The notes beneath the pieces were generated by a model, which was given only the letters and a program-made list of their open reading frames with translations, searched no databases and had not been told where the DNA came from. From NCBI RefSeq assembly GCF_017874595.1, contig NZ_JAGILA010000001.1:992001-1056000 (forward strand): a DNA stretch of 64,000 nucleotides, given 5' to 3'. Below are positions 40,815 to 48,741 of this stretch, piece after piece; the stretch's first letter is position 1, and every line of letters starts with the position of its first letter. A program made the position numbers and the translations under genes. The stretch comes from Sinorhizobium kostiense (GTDB taxonomy: Bacteria; Pseudomonadota; Alphaproteobacteria; Rhizobiales; Rhizobiaceae).

Positions 40815-42116
40815 ATGACGCTCGGAGCATCCCAACGTTTGCACGAGGGCGTCGCGGCCGTCGAGACCATGACGCGTTTTGCGCTTGCAGTGCTGGCGCT
40901 CGCCTCAGGCGTTTACACCTATCTCGGCGTACGCAGCCTCCTCGACGGCTCGCCGACCGCGGTCTTTTTCGCGGCGATCATCTATTCGGCCTCGGTTTCC
41001 GTCGCCATCTACGCGTTCTGGTCCTATATGGCCCGCTTCTATCCGCACGTGACCACCCATACGGGCCGGGCCGCCATGCTAGGCGTGATGGCTTTGGGCG
41101 CGGCCATGATCATCGCCATGTCGAGCTGGCTCAATGCGGCGGCGCTGGCAGGTTCGGCCGCGCTCGAACAGCACCTTGCGGAAACGGTAGAGGATTACAC
41201 CGCCGACCTGGACCAGGCGCACCAGAACGCGCTTGCGGCGCAAAGCCTGCTGCCGGACATCCAGCGCGCATCCGAGCGCTTCGCCCAGCTTGCCGCTTCG
41301 GAGCGGCAGTCGGGAGCGCTGACAGGCACGCAAGGCTCTGGAAGCGTGGTCCAGCTCCTGTCCCAGATGTCGGCGCAGATGAAAGAGCTCGAGAACGGCA
41401 TCAGCGCCTCCCGCGAACAGGTCACGAAGCTGTTCAACGAAGGACAGACGCGGCTTGAGGCCATGCGAACCCTGGTGTCGGCGCCGGGTGCGGTCGCACC
41501 GCGCGCCGACCAGTTCTCCTCGGAGGTGGTGGCGCTCACGGGCGTGATCACTTCCTTGGGGCAAACCTCGATCGCCCCCTCGATCCGCCGTGCCGCGGAC
41601 GACCTGTCCCTCGGCTTCATCGCGCCGGTCGCAGATGGTGGCGATGCCGATCTCGTCAACCGTCAGGACAAGGTGATGGAGACCGTTCGGTCCTCCGTGG
41701 CCGCGCAGTCTAAGGTCCTTTCGGAAGCGGCCGACGAAATCCTTTCCCGTCCTCCTGTCTCGGAGCGACGTTTCGTCCCGCTGTCCTCTGCCGAAGCCGT
41801 GTTGCGCTACGCGACCGATTTCATACCTGCTTGGGCCGGCGCCATTTCGATCGATCTGCTGCCGGGAGTATTGGTCTTCATCCTCGCAGCTGTACATAGC
41901 GCAATCCGCAAACAAGAGGAGAAGATGCCCTTTGCCGAACGCATCACGGCGTCCGAACTGCTGAAAGCGCTGGAAGTGCAGCGGGCGGTAACGGCGAATG
42001 GAATGAACCCGGGCGAGATTGCCACCTACGCGGAGGGTAAAACCGAAGAGCCGAACAACATCACCAGTCTGGACCCGAGGGCACGTACAAAGGATCGGTC
42101 GCATGAGGATCGATGA
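40815..42116 (+). CDS. Hypothetical inner-membrane protein with long coiled-coil region
   Basis: The 433-residue product has three or four N-terminal hydrophobic segments (residues about 22-110) and a long extracytoplasmic or cytoplasmic helical part. That part (about 115-330) is rich in Ala, Gln and Glu with heptad character. A last membrane helix follows (AISIDLLPGVLVFILAAVHS, about 345-365), then a charged tail. I do not recognise a family; the shape recalls chemoreceptor- or phage-tape-like helical bundles but lacks their motifs. It overlaps the next gene by 14 bp, so the two products probably act together. Confidence 0.72.
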   Translation: MTLGASQRLHEGVAAVETMTRFALAVLALASGVYTYLGVRSLLDGSPTAVFFAAIIYSASVSVAIYAFWSYMARFYPHVTTHTGRAAMLGVMALGAAMIIAMSSWLNAAALAGSAALEQHLAETVEDYTADLDQAHQNALAAQSLLPDIQRASERFAQLAASERQSGALTGTQGSGSVVQLLSQMSAQMKELENGISASREQVTKLFNEGQTRLEAMRTLVSAPGAVAPRADQFSSEVVALTGVITSLGQTSIAPSIRRAADDLSLGFIAPVADGGDADLVNRQDKVMETVRSSVAAQSKVLSEAADEILSRPPVSERRFVPLSSAEAVLRYATDFIPAWAGAISIDLLPGVLVFILAAVHSAIRKQEEKMPFAERITASELLKALEVQRAVTANGMNPGEIATYAEGKTEEPNNITSLDPRARTKDRSHEDR

Positions 42117-42888
42117 GGCAGTCAAGGCGCTGGCGCGGCTCGATGACGGTGTGCTGATGCGCGGCGCGTTCTTCTCGCTGCTTTCGGCGACGGCGGTTTT
42201 CCTGTGGATCGATATGCGCGATATCGTGGCGCTGAACGCCGCGCTGCCGGGCCTCGGCCCGATACATCAGGATCAGCCCGTGCTGCCTCCGGCACTGACC
42301 GAGGGTGTGCCCAAGGCTCCGCCGGTAGAACCCGCGAGTTCCGATGAAGTGCTGCGGCAGCCGATGCGATTCGAGCTCAGATCGGGCGGCATGTTGCTCG
42401 CCGAAGGAACCATAGACCAGGGGACGGGGGTGCGTTTTTCCGAGGAGATCGAAGCGCGCGGCGAATATGTGAAGACGGTGGCGCTCAATTCCCCCGGCGG
42501 ATCGGTGGAGGACGCGCTCGCCATGTCGAAACTGATCCGCGAAAGAAAGCTCGATACGAAAGTGGCGTCGAGAGCGCTCTGCGCCTCCTCATGCCCGATC
42601 GTCCTCGCCGGCGGCGTGGGGCGCATCGCGGAAGAGGATGCCATCGTCGGCGTGCATCAGGTTTTCGCCGGCAGCGGAAACCGGCCGACGGCAGAACAGG
42701 CCATGTCGGCCGCGCAATCGATCACCGCCCGGGTCGCCCGCCACCTCGATGCGATGGGGATTGGGGCCGGGCTCTGGATCAATGCTCTCGAGACGCCGCC
42801 GGACCGGCTCTATTACCTCACCGCGAAGGAGATGGCTGACTTCAAGCTGACGACCGAGCCGGCCGCAACCGCCGAGACGAAAAGTTAA
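42103..42888 (+). CDS. ClpP-like periplasmic serine protease-fold protein
   Basis: The 261-residue product has an N-terminal membrane anchor (GAFFSLLSATAVFLWI) and a Pro-rich linker. Its ClpP/crotonase-fold domain (about 90-240) carries the marks VALNSPGGSVEDALAMSKLI, ALCASSCPIVLAGGVGRI (Ser in the nucleophile position) and IVGVHQVFAG (His). This is the COG3904-like group, related to SppA/NfeD-type membrane proteases but not characterised. The start overlaps the upstream membrane-protein gene by 14 bp, suggesting a substrate or scaffold partner. Confidence 0.78.
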   Translation: MRIDEAVKALARLDDGVLMRGAFFSLLSATAVFLWIDMRDIVALNAALPGLGPIHQDQPVLPPALTEGVPKAPPVEPASSDEVLRQPMRFELRSGGMLLAEGTIDQGTGVRFSEEIEARGEYVKTVALNSPGGSVEDALAMSKLIRERKLDTKVASRALCASSCPIVLAGGVGRIAEEDAIVGVHQVFAGSGNRPTAEQAMSAAQSITARVARHLDAMGIGAGLWINALETPPDRLYYLTAKEMADFKLTTEPAATAETKS

Positions 42889-42965
42889 TTCCGCGCGATC
42901 AGCGGCGGCCAGCGGATCAATGCCGCTCTTGGCCGGCGGATGTCGGGAGCGCAAGCGCAGCCGGC

Positions 42966-43427
42966 TTACTCGCCAGCGATCGAGGCTTCGGCGTCGTTCT
43001 CGGCACGCGCACCCTGCATGGCGACGAACTGCGCCAGCGTCATATTGTCGAGGATCGTTGCGATTGCGTCGCGGACCTCGGTCATCGACAGTCGAACCTG
43101 GCAGCCGGCCGGATCGCTGCAGTCGTCGCATGCCTCAAAGGCGGTTCGGCTCGCGCAACGGATGGGCGCAAGTGGTCCGTCGAGCGTACGGATCGCCTGG
43201 CCGATCATGATCTCGGAGGCCGGCTTCGACAGCGAATAGCCGCCGTTCGGCCCCTTCTTCGAGCGCAGGATGCCGACATTGCGGAGCTCGAGAAGGATCG
43301 CGTCGAGAAACTTCTTCGGAATATTGTTGCGGGCTGCGATTTCCGTCACGAAAGCGGTTTCGCCGGGATTAAGGCGTGCCAGATCAACCAGCGCCTTCAA
43401 CCCGTACTTACCCTTTTTCGTCAGCAT
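42966..43427 (-). CDS. Rrf2 family transcriptional regulator
   Basis: The ATG at 43427 begins the conserved Rrf2 N-terminus (MLTKKGKYGLKALVDLARL); the longer frame adds unrelated residues. The 153-residue protein has the winged helix (VTEIAARNNIPKKFLDAIL, LRSKKGPNGGYSLSKP) and then the Cys-rich loop RCASRTAFEACDDCSDPAGC with four cysteines. The spacing resembles Fe-S-binding members such as IscR, though one extra Cys is present. It could sense iron-sulfur status, redox or NO. It is divergent from the cbpA gene with a 309-bp gap. Confidence 0.87.
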   Translation of the reverse strand: MLTKKGKYGLKALVDLARLNPGETAFVTEIAARNNIPKKFLDAILLELRNVGILRSKKGPNGGYSLSKPASEIMIGQAIRTLDGPLAPIRCASRTAFEACDDCSDPAGCQVRLSMTEVRDAIATILDNMTLAQFVAMQGARAENDAEASIAGE

Positions 43428-43736
43428 TCTGGAGCTCGAGTGGTTTCTATCTGCGCGCGCGAAACGCCGCGGGGGGAAGATCGAATCCGATATTTTCTGA
43501 TTAAGTAAATAGGATTTGGCGAATTTATCTGCAAGCGAATGCTGCGACTGTGCCGGCACTGATCAGCGCTTTTTGAAATCGCCACAGCGTGACACCATGT
43601 CCATAGAGTGAGGTCCGCTTCTGACACTTGGTCATCGTCCCGCTTTACGCGCGGCAGCTTGCTGCTCTGACCTGGCAGGGGGGAAGCTGGCGGAACCGCA
43701 GACGTGACCCACGGACGAAATCGATGGAGGGCATCG
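43428..43736. other. Divergent intergenic region between rrf2 and cbpA
   Basis: Holds the promoters of both genes. An AT-rich block at about 43484-43525 (gatattttctgattaagtaa) is flanked by AATCC and GGATT and could contain the Rrf2 operator. No coding sequence is seen. Confidence 0.4.
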
Positions 43737-44654
43737 GTGAGTGACGACCCATATCAGGTTCTCGGCGTTTCACGCACGGCCACACAGGATGAGATCCGCA
43801 AGGCCTACCGCAAGCGCGCGAAGCAATTGCATCCCGATTTGCATCCGGGCGACAAGGAGGTTGAAACGCAGTTCAAGGCACTTTCGGCAGCCTATCAGCT
43901 GCTGAATAACCCGGAACAGCGGGCCCGCTTCGATCGCGGCGAGATCGATGCCTCCGGGGCGGAACGACCGCAGCAGCACTTCTACCGGCACTATGCCGAT
44001 GCGGACGAGGCACGCCGCTATACGTCCTCGGCCGGAGCTGGCGAATTCGAGGACCTGTCGGACATCTTCTCCGATCTCTTCGGCCGGGGAAGAGGCGGGG
44101 GAGGTTTTCAGGCGCGTGGCCAGGACCTTCACTATCAGTTGGAGGTCGAGTTCCTCGACGCCGTCAATGGTGCTCGGCGCCGCATTACCTTTCCCGACGG
44201 AAATACGCTCGACCTGACGATCCCTGCCGGTACGCGCGACGGCAGTACGCTGCGGCTCAAAGGGAAGGGTGCGCCCGGGTCTGGCGGCGGAGCGCGCGGT
44301 GACGCCTTGATCCAGGTCAGCGTGCGGTCTCATCCGGTCTTCCGTCGCGAAGGCAATGACATCGAAATCGACCTGCCGATCACGCTCTACGAAGCGGTGC
44401 TCGGCGCCAAGATCGAAGTGCCGACGATTTCAGGGCGGGTAGCGATGAGCGTGCCGAAAGGTTCGAACACCGGCAAGGTGCTTCGCCTCAGGGGCAAGGG
44501 CGTCAAGCCTCAACACGGCCCGGCCGGCGATCAGCGGATCGTGCTGAATGTCGTTCTGCCGGAGAAGATCGATCCTGACCTCGAACGCTTCATGGAAGGC
44601 TGGCGACGGGCGCATGCTTATGATCCGCGCGAAACGCTACGGAGGGCCTCATGA
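43737..44654 (+). CDS. cbpA: DnaJ-class co-chaperone (CbpA-like curved DNA-binding protein)
   Basis: The GTG start follows GGAGGG by 6 nt. The 305-residue protein has a J domain (residues 5-70, HPD at 32-34), a Gly/Phe-rich linker (FGRGRGGGGF), and the two DnaJ C-terminal peptide-binding domains (LEVEFLDAVNGARRRITFPDG, then DLPITLYEAVLGAKIEVPT and GKVLRLRGKGVK). It has no zinc finger. This is the CbpA/DjlA-type layout that stimulates DnaK ATPase. The adjacent gene encodes a CbpM modulator, and the two overlap by 4 bp. Confidence 0.9.
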   Translation: MSDDPYQVLGVSRTATQDEIRKAYRKRAKQLHPDLHPGDKEVETQFKALSAAYQLLNNPEQRARFDRGEIDASGAERPQQHFYRHYADADEARRYTSSAGAGEFEDLSDIFSDLFGRGRGGGGFQARGQDLHYQLEVEFLDAVNGARRRITFPDGNTLDLTIPAGTRDGSTLRLKGKGAPGSGGGARGDALIQVSVRSHPVFRREGNDIEIDLPITLYEAVLGAKIEVPTISGRVAMSVPKGSNTGKVLRLRGKGVKPQHGPAGDQRIVLNVVLPEKIDPDLERFMEGWRRAHAYDPRETLRRAS

Positions 44655-45001
44655 AGCTGCGCGAAAGGGAAGTCGTCGAAGTCTTCCGAGTGCTCACGCT
44701 CAGGCAGTTGCGCCAATGGGTGCAGCGCGGCTGGATCGTGCCTTCGCAGAGCGAAACCGGTCCCCTCTTCGATGAAGTCGACCTCGCTCGCATTCGCCTG
44801 GTTTGTGAACTCAGGCGCGACATGAACGTCAACGACGACGCCGTGCCGATCATCCTGGAACTGCTGGATCAGCTCTATGGATTGAGGCGCGACCTCAGAG
44901 CGGTCGTGACGGCGCTGCTCGATCAACCCGACGACGTTCGCCAAAAATTGACGCAGTCGCTTTCCGCAAAGAGCGGAAAGCATGGCGTAAGCCCCAGATA
45001 G
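44651..45001 (+). CDS. cbpM: Chaperone modulator CbpM
   Basis: The 116-residue protein starts on the ATGA overlap with cbpA. It begins with a MerR-like winged helix (REVVEVFRVLTLRQLRQWVQ, GWIVPSQSE, LFDEVDLARIRLVCELRRDM) and ends in a helix (VPIILELLDQLYGLRRDLRA), the standard CbpM design. CbpM binds the CbpA J domain and inhibits its co-chaperone and DNA-binding activity. Confidence 0.87.
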   Translation: MKLREREVVEVFRVLTLRQLRQWVQRGWIVPSQSETGPLFDEVDLARIRLVCELRRDMNVNDDAVPIILELLDQLYGLRRDLRAVVTALLDQPDDVRQKLTQSLSAKSGKHGVSPR

Positions 45002-45392
45002 TTCTCGCGAAATTTCATTCAACACCCCGCCCATTCGGCACTGCGGATCGCGGTTCACGTTTTCGAAATGGGTCGGAAAATTTGAAAGTGTTTCGTTCCC
45101 CGCTGGGAAATAGGCGGCTAGCGGTCGCCCGCGCGACGAAGCACAATCATCGGGCTGCGCATGAGAGGCGAGAGTGCTCACGCGCCGCGGCCAGAGCGCC
45201 GCCGTGACCGCTAGCGATGATTACCGGTCAGAAACAGCAATGGTCGGAGCCGGAGGAGCGGCTGCCGGCCCGCGTCTCGCGGCGGTGCGCCTGCCAAAGC
45301 GGGTCGAGGCGAGGTGACCGGACTTAAGTATTCCGCGTCCGGCTCGTGAGGATCGATCACGTCCATCATCGTCGTGATCCAAGGGAGGAACA
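45002..45392. other. Intergenic region before the purine permease
   Basis: Contains the 17-bp motif shared with the puuE-uraH intergenic region (45073-45089). A 7-bp inverted repeat, GATCACG/CGTGATC (45355-45361 and 45373-45379), lies directly before the permease ribosome binding site. Short frames here have no support. Confidence 0.5.
45073..45089 (+). promoter_or_regulatory. Motif shared by purine gene upstream regions (copy 1)
   Basis: TCGGAAAATTTGAAAGT matches 16 of 17 bases of the sequence at 48273-48289 between puuE and uraH. It may be a regulator site or include a TTGAAA -35 box. It lies about 300 bp before the permease start. Confidence 0.45.
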
Positions 45393-46685
45393 ATGTTCGA
45401 GCGACTTTTCAAACTGAAAGAGCATGGCACGACGATCCGCACGGAGGTGGTGGCGGGTCTCACGACATTTCTGACGATGTCGTACATCATCTTCGTCAAC
45501 CCGGATATCCTGTCGACCACCGGCATGGACCGCGATGCGGTCTTCGTCGCAACCTGTCTTGCCGCCGCACTCGGTTCCGCGGTAATGGCACTCGTCGCCA
45601 ACTGGCCGATCGGCATGGCTCCCGGCATGGGGCTCAACGCCTTTTTTGCCTTCACCGTGGTGGCGGCGCTCGGCTTCACCTGGCAGCAGGCGCTCGGCGC
45701 GGTGTTCATCTCTGGCATCATCTTCCTGCTCTTGACCGTGACGGGCATCCGGAGCTGGCTGATCGCCGGCATTCCGCATTCGCTGCGCAGCGCCATTGCG
45801 GCCGGCATCGGTCTCTTCCTCGGCATCATCGCGCTTAAGAATGCCGGCATCGTCGTCGACAATCCGGCGACGCTGGTCGGCCTCGGGGATCTCAGCCAGA
45901 CCGGGCCGCTGCTCGCGATCCTCGGCTTCTTCGTCATCGCCGTGCTCGATGCGCTCAAGGTCCGAGGCTCCATCCTGATTGGTATTCTGGTGGTAACGGT
46001 CCTGTCGATGGTCCTCGGGGTTTCCGAATTCAAGGGCGTCGTTTCCGCACCGCCGAGCATCGCGCCGACCTTCTTCCAGCTCGACCTCATGGGCGCGCTG
46101 CATGGCGGTCTCGTCCACGTCATCCTCGTCTTCGTGCTCGTCGAAGTTTTCGACGCGACCGGCACACTGATCGGCGTCGCCAAGCGGGCGAAGCTTGTGG
46201 AGGAGGGCAAGCCGAACCGGCTGGGGCGCGCATTGCTTGCCGATAGCACGGCGATCATCGCGGGTTCGATGATCGGCACGAGCAGCACCACCGCCTATGT
46301 CGAAAGCGCTTCCGGCGTGCAGGCGGGCGGCCGCACAGGGCTGACGGCGCTCACCATTTCGGTACTCTTCCTCGCAGCCCTCTTCGTCTCGCCGCTCGCC
46401 GCCGCCGTCCCGTCCTACGCGACCGCGCCGGCGCTGCTTTACGTTGCCGGGCTGATGATGCGTGAACTCACCGAAATCGAGTGGGACGACCTGACCGAGG
46501 CAGCGCCGGCGGCGCTGACGGCGCTCGCAATGCCCTTCACCTACTCGATCGCCAACGGCCTCGCCTTCGGCTTCGTGAGCTATGTGATCCTGAAGCTCTG
46601 CACCGGCCGCTGGACCGTCATTCACCCGGCGACACAGATCGTTGCAGCGCTCTTCATCGTCCGCTTCGCCTTCTTCGGCGAGTGA
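45393..46685 (+). CDS. NCS2 family purine permease (AzgA/GhxP-type)
   Basis: The 430-residue membrane protein starts after GGGAGGA. It has about twelve hydrophobic segments and the AzgA-like NCS2 motifs: TTFLTMSYIIFVNPDILS, NWPIGMAPGMGLNAFFAFTV and VEVFDATGTLIGVAKRA (the acidic substrate-binding helix). It also has GTSSTTAYVESASGVQAGGRTG in TM10 with the conserved Glu. These proteins import adenine, guanine or hypoxanthine with protons. The next genes degrade xanthine and urate products, consistent with purine scavenging as a nitrogen source. Confidence 0.9.
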   Translation: MFERLFKLKEHGTTIRTEVVAGLTTFLTMSYIIFVNPDILSTTGMDRDAVFVATCLAAALGSAVMALVANWPIGMAPGMGLNAFFAFTVVAALGFTWQQALGAVFISGIIFLLLTVTGIRSWLIAGIPHSLRSAIAAGIGLFLGIIALKNAGIVVDNPATLVGLGDLSQTGPLLAILGFFVIAVLDALKVRGSILIGILVVTVLSMVLGVSEFKGVVSAPPSIAPTFFQLDLMGALHGGLVHVILVFVLVEVFDATGTLIGVAKRAKLVEEGKPNRLGRALLADSTAIIAGSMIGTSSTTAYVESASGVQAGGRTGLTALTISVLFLAALFVSPLAAAVPSYATAPALLYVAGLMMRELTEIEWDDLTEAAPAALTALAMPFTYSIANGLAFGFVSYVILKLCTGRWTVIHPATQIVAALFIVRFAFFGE

Positions 46686-46719
46686 AATCACGAGGAGCTC
46701 CAACGCTCTCATGAGCGAA

Positions 46720-46750
46720 AAGACCGGACCCGCGTGGCGGGTCCGGTCTT
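46720..46750. terminator. Bidirectional terminator between permease and puuE
   Basis: A perfect 14-bp stem (AAGACCGGACCCGC/GCGGGTCCGGTCTT) with a GTG loop. It lies between two convergent genes; A-rich and T-rich ends let it work in both directions. Confidence 0.85.
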
Positions 46751-46791
46751 GTCATCAGCTTCAAAAACCCGAGTGACTGCTCGCCTTAGCC

Positions 46792-48207
46792 TCAGCCCGG
46801 CAGCATATCCCTGAGCCGCAGCAACGCGATCCGCTCCACCTGCCGGCAGGCGGTTTCGAACTCCGCGTGGCGATCATTTTCGATCCGGCTTTCGAAGGCG
46901 GCGAGGATTTCGTCCTTGCTGCGGCCCTTAACCGCCATGATGAAGGGAAAGCCGAATTTCTCGACATAGGCGCAGTTAAGAGTGTTGAAGCGCTCGCGCT
47001 CGCCATCCGTCAGCGCGGTAAGCCCGGCTGAGGCCTGTTCTTCGGTCGAACTCTCGGTCAGACGCTTCGCTTCGGCTAGCTTGCCGGCGAGATCGGGATG
47101 GGCGGTGAGAACCGCCAGACGTTCCGGCTCGCTCGCCGCGCGGAAGACCACCGTCAGCGCCGCATGCAGGCCGGTCGGCGTGTCATGGGCGGGCGACAAT
47201 TCGCCGGCGAAAGCGCGCCTCGCGATCCAGTCCGAATGTTCGAACACACCGCCGAACCGGGCGACGAAGTCTTTTTCGGAGAGCCGCGAGGGGCGGTCCT
47301 CGCGCGGGCGGAATGGATAGGCCTCGGCCCAGTAGCGGGCGATGTCGATGCGGCGCGCGAGCCAGACCTTTTCATGGGTCTTGACGTAGTCGATGAAGCG
47401 CGCAAGTGCAGCCGCACGCCCCGGCCGCCCGGCGAGGCGGCAATGAAGGCCGATGCTCATCATCTTCGGGGAACCGGCCGTACCTTCGGCATAGAGCATG
47501 TCGAAACTGTCCTTCAGGTAACTGAAGAACTGGTCGCCGCAGTTGAAACCCTGGGCTGTCGCAAAGCGCATGTCGTTGGCATCGAGCGTATAAGGAACGA
47601 CGAGCTGGTGCCGGCCGGCATGCTCGTGCCAGTAGGGCAGGTCGTCGGCGTAGCTGTCGGAGACATAGTCGAAGCCGCCGATTTCCTTGATCAGGTCGAG
47701 CGTGTTTTCCGAGCAGCGGCCCGTATACCAGCCGCGCGGCCGCTCGCCGGTGACAAGCGTGTGCATCCGGATTGCCTCGGAGATTTCAGCGCGCTCCTCT
47801 TCAACAGTGAAATCCCTGTGCTCGATCCATTTCAGTCCATGTGAGGCGATCTCCCAGCCGGCGTCCTGCATGGCCGCGACCTGCGCGGGCGAGCGTTTCA
47901 AGGCCGTCGCGACGCCGTAGACGGTCACCGGCACGCGGGCCCCGGTAAGGAGCCGATGCAGACGCCAGAAGCCGGCGCGCGCGCCGTATTCGTAGATCGA
48001 TTCCATGTTCCAGTGGCGCTTGCCGGGCCAGGGCTCCGCGCCGACAATTTCCGACAGAAAGGCTTCGGATGCGGCGTCGCCGTGCAGTACTGAGTTTTCG
48101 CCACCTTCCTCGTAGTTGACGACGAATTGCAGGGCGATGCGTGCCTCGCCCGGCCAGACAATCTTCCGATTGGGTCCGTCGCCGTGGAGATCGCGGGGAT
48201 ATCTCAT
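46792..48207 (-). CDS. puuE: Allantoinase (PuuE) fused to OHCU decarboxylase (UraD)
   Basis: The ATG at 48207 has AGGAGG 11 nt upstream; a TTG at 48216 is too close to it. The 471-residue protein has an N-terminal polysaccharide-deacetylase-like domain of the PuuE allantoinase type. Its marks are RIALQFVVNYEEGGENSVLHGD, EIASHGLKWIEH, RPRGWYTGR and PKMMSIGLHCRLAGRPGR, over residues about 20-300. The C-terminal UraD domain (about 310-470) has the catalytic HPDLAGKLAEA and KFGFPFIMAVKG. The fusion joins two steps of urate breakdown: decarboxylation of OHCU to S-allantoin, and allantoin hydrolysis. It is divergent from uraH. Confidence 0.92.
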   Translation of the reverse strand: MRYPRDLHGDGPNRKIVWPGEARIALQFVVNYEEGGENSVLHGDAASEAFLSEIVGAEPWPGKRHWNMESIYEYGARAGFWRLHRLLTGARVPVTVYGVATALKRSPAQVAAMQDAGWEIASHGLKWIEHRDFTVEEERAEISEAIRMHTLVTGERPRGWYTGRCSENTLDLIKEIGGFDYVSDSYADDLPYWHEHAGRHQLVVPYTLDANDMRFATAQGFNCGDQFFSYLKDSFDMLYAEGTAGSPKMMSIGLHCRLAGRPGRAAALARFIDYVKTHEKVWLARRIDIARYWAEAYPFRPREDRPSRLSEKDFVARFGGVFEHSDWIARRAFAGELSPAHDTPTGLHAALTVVFRAASEPERLAVLTAHPDLAGKLAEAKRLTESSTEEQASAGLTALTDGERERFNTLNCAYVEKFGFPFIMAVKGRSKDEILAAFESRIENDRHAEFETACRQVERIALLRLRDMLPG

Positions 48208-48272
48208 CAAAAGCAAATCCTCCTGTTTTTTTCCGGAAGATTCGTAGCGATAAACATCGGCGCCAATTCCCC

Positions 48273-48289
48273 TCGAAAAATTTGAAAGT
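48273..48289 (+). promoter_or_regulatory. Motif shared by purine gene upstream regions (copy 2)
   Basis: TCGAAAAATTTGAAAGT lies in the divergent puuE-uraH intergenic region and matches 16 of 17 bases with 45073-45089. TTGAAA could serve as a -35 box for uraH, with a GCTACA-like -10 about 18 bp on. Confidence 0.5.
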
Positions 48290-48369
48290 CTCGAAGCTCG
48301 AGCGCGCTACACAAGCTGCCTCTTCTCCGGATACTTCGGTATCGGGATCGAATTGGAGGAGCGAGACGC

Positions 48370-48735
48370 ATGCAGACTCAGTGCGGAGATGCCGGGCGCC
48401 TGACGACCCATGTGCTGGATACGGCAAGCGGCAAGCCGGCCGCGAACATGCGCATCGACCTCTATCGCCTCGACGGGGAGTGGCGGGAACATGTCGCCTC
48501 GATCCGCACGAATGACGACGGCCGCTGCGATCAGCCGCTGCTCAGCGGCGATGCGATGGAAGGCGGGATCTACGAGCTGCGCTTTCACGCGGGCGAATAT
48601 ATGGGCCTCGACCGCGATACCGGTCCCTTCCTTGACCTTATCCCGATCCGCTTCGGGATCGCCGATCGAACCGCGCACTATCACGTGCCGCTCCTGCTTT
48701 CGCCTTTCGGCTATTCCACTTACCGCGGGAGCTGA
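48370..48735 (+). CDS. uraH: 5-hydroxyisourate hydrolase (transthyretin-like)
   Basis: The ATG follows GGAGGAGCGAGACGC. The 121-residue protein has the HIUase marks: [20 protein letters not shown] with the catalytic His, DGRCDQPLL, and the C-terminal [19 protein letters not shown] including the terminal YRGS signature. It hydrolyses 5-hydroxyisourate to OHCU, the substrate of the UraD domain encoded divergently. It starts the uraH-xdhABC operon, with xdhA 6 bp downstream. Confidence 0.95.
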   Translation: MQTQCGDAGRLTTHVLDTASGKPAANMRIDLYRLDGEWREHVASIRTNDDGRCDQPLLSGDAMEGGIYELRFHAGEYMGLDRDTGPFLDLIPIRFGIADRTAHYHVPLLLSPFGYSTYRGS

Positions 48736-48741
48736 AAGCCC

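Noticed and set aside
45002..45392. Purine riboswitch before the permease
   Set aside because: Only a 7-bp inverted repeat beside the ribosome binding site is visible; the conserved three-way junction loops of purine riboswitches were not found.
45366..46712. Minus-strand open frame of 448 codons opposite the purine permease
   Set aside because: Composition (Glu/Arg/Asp-rich) is that of an antisense of a membrane protein; no ribosome binding site.
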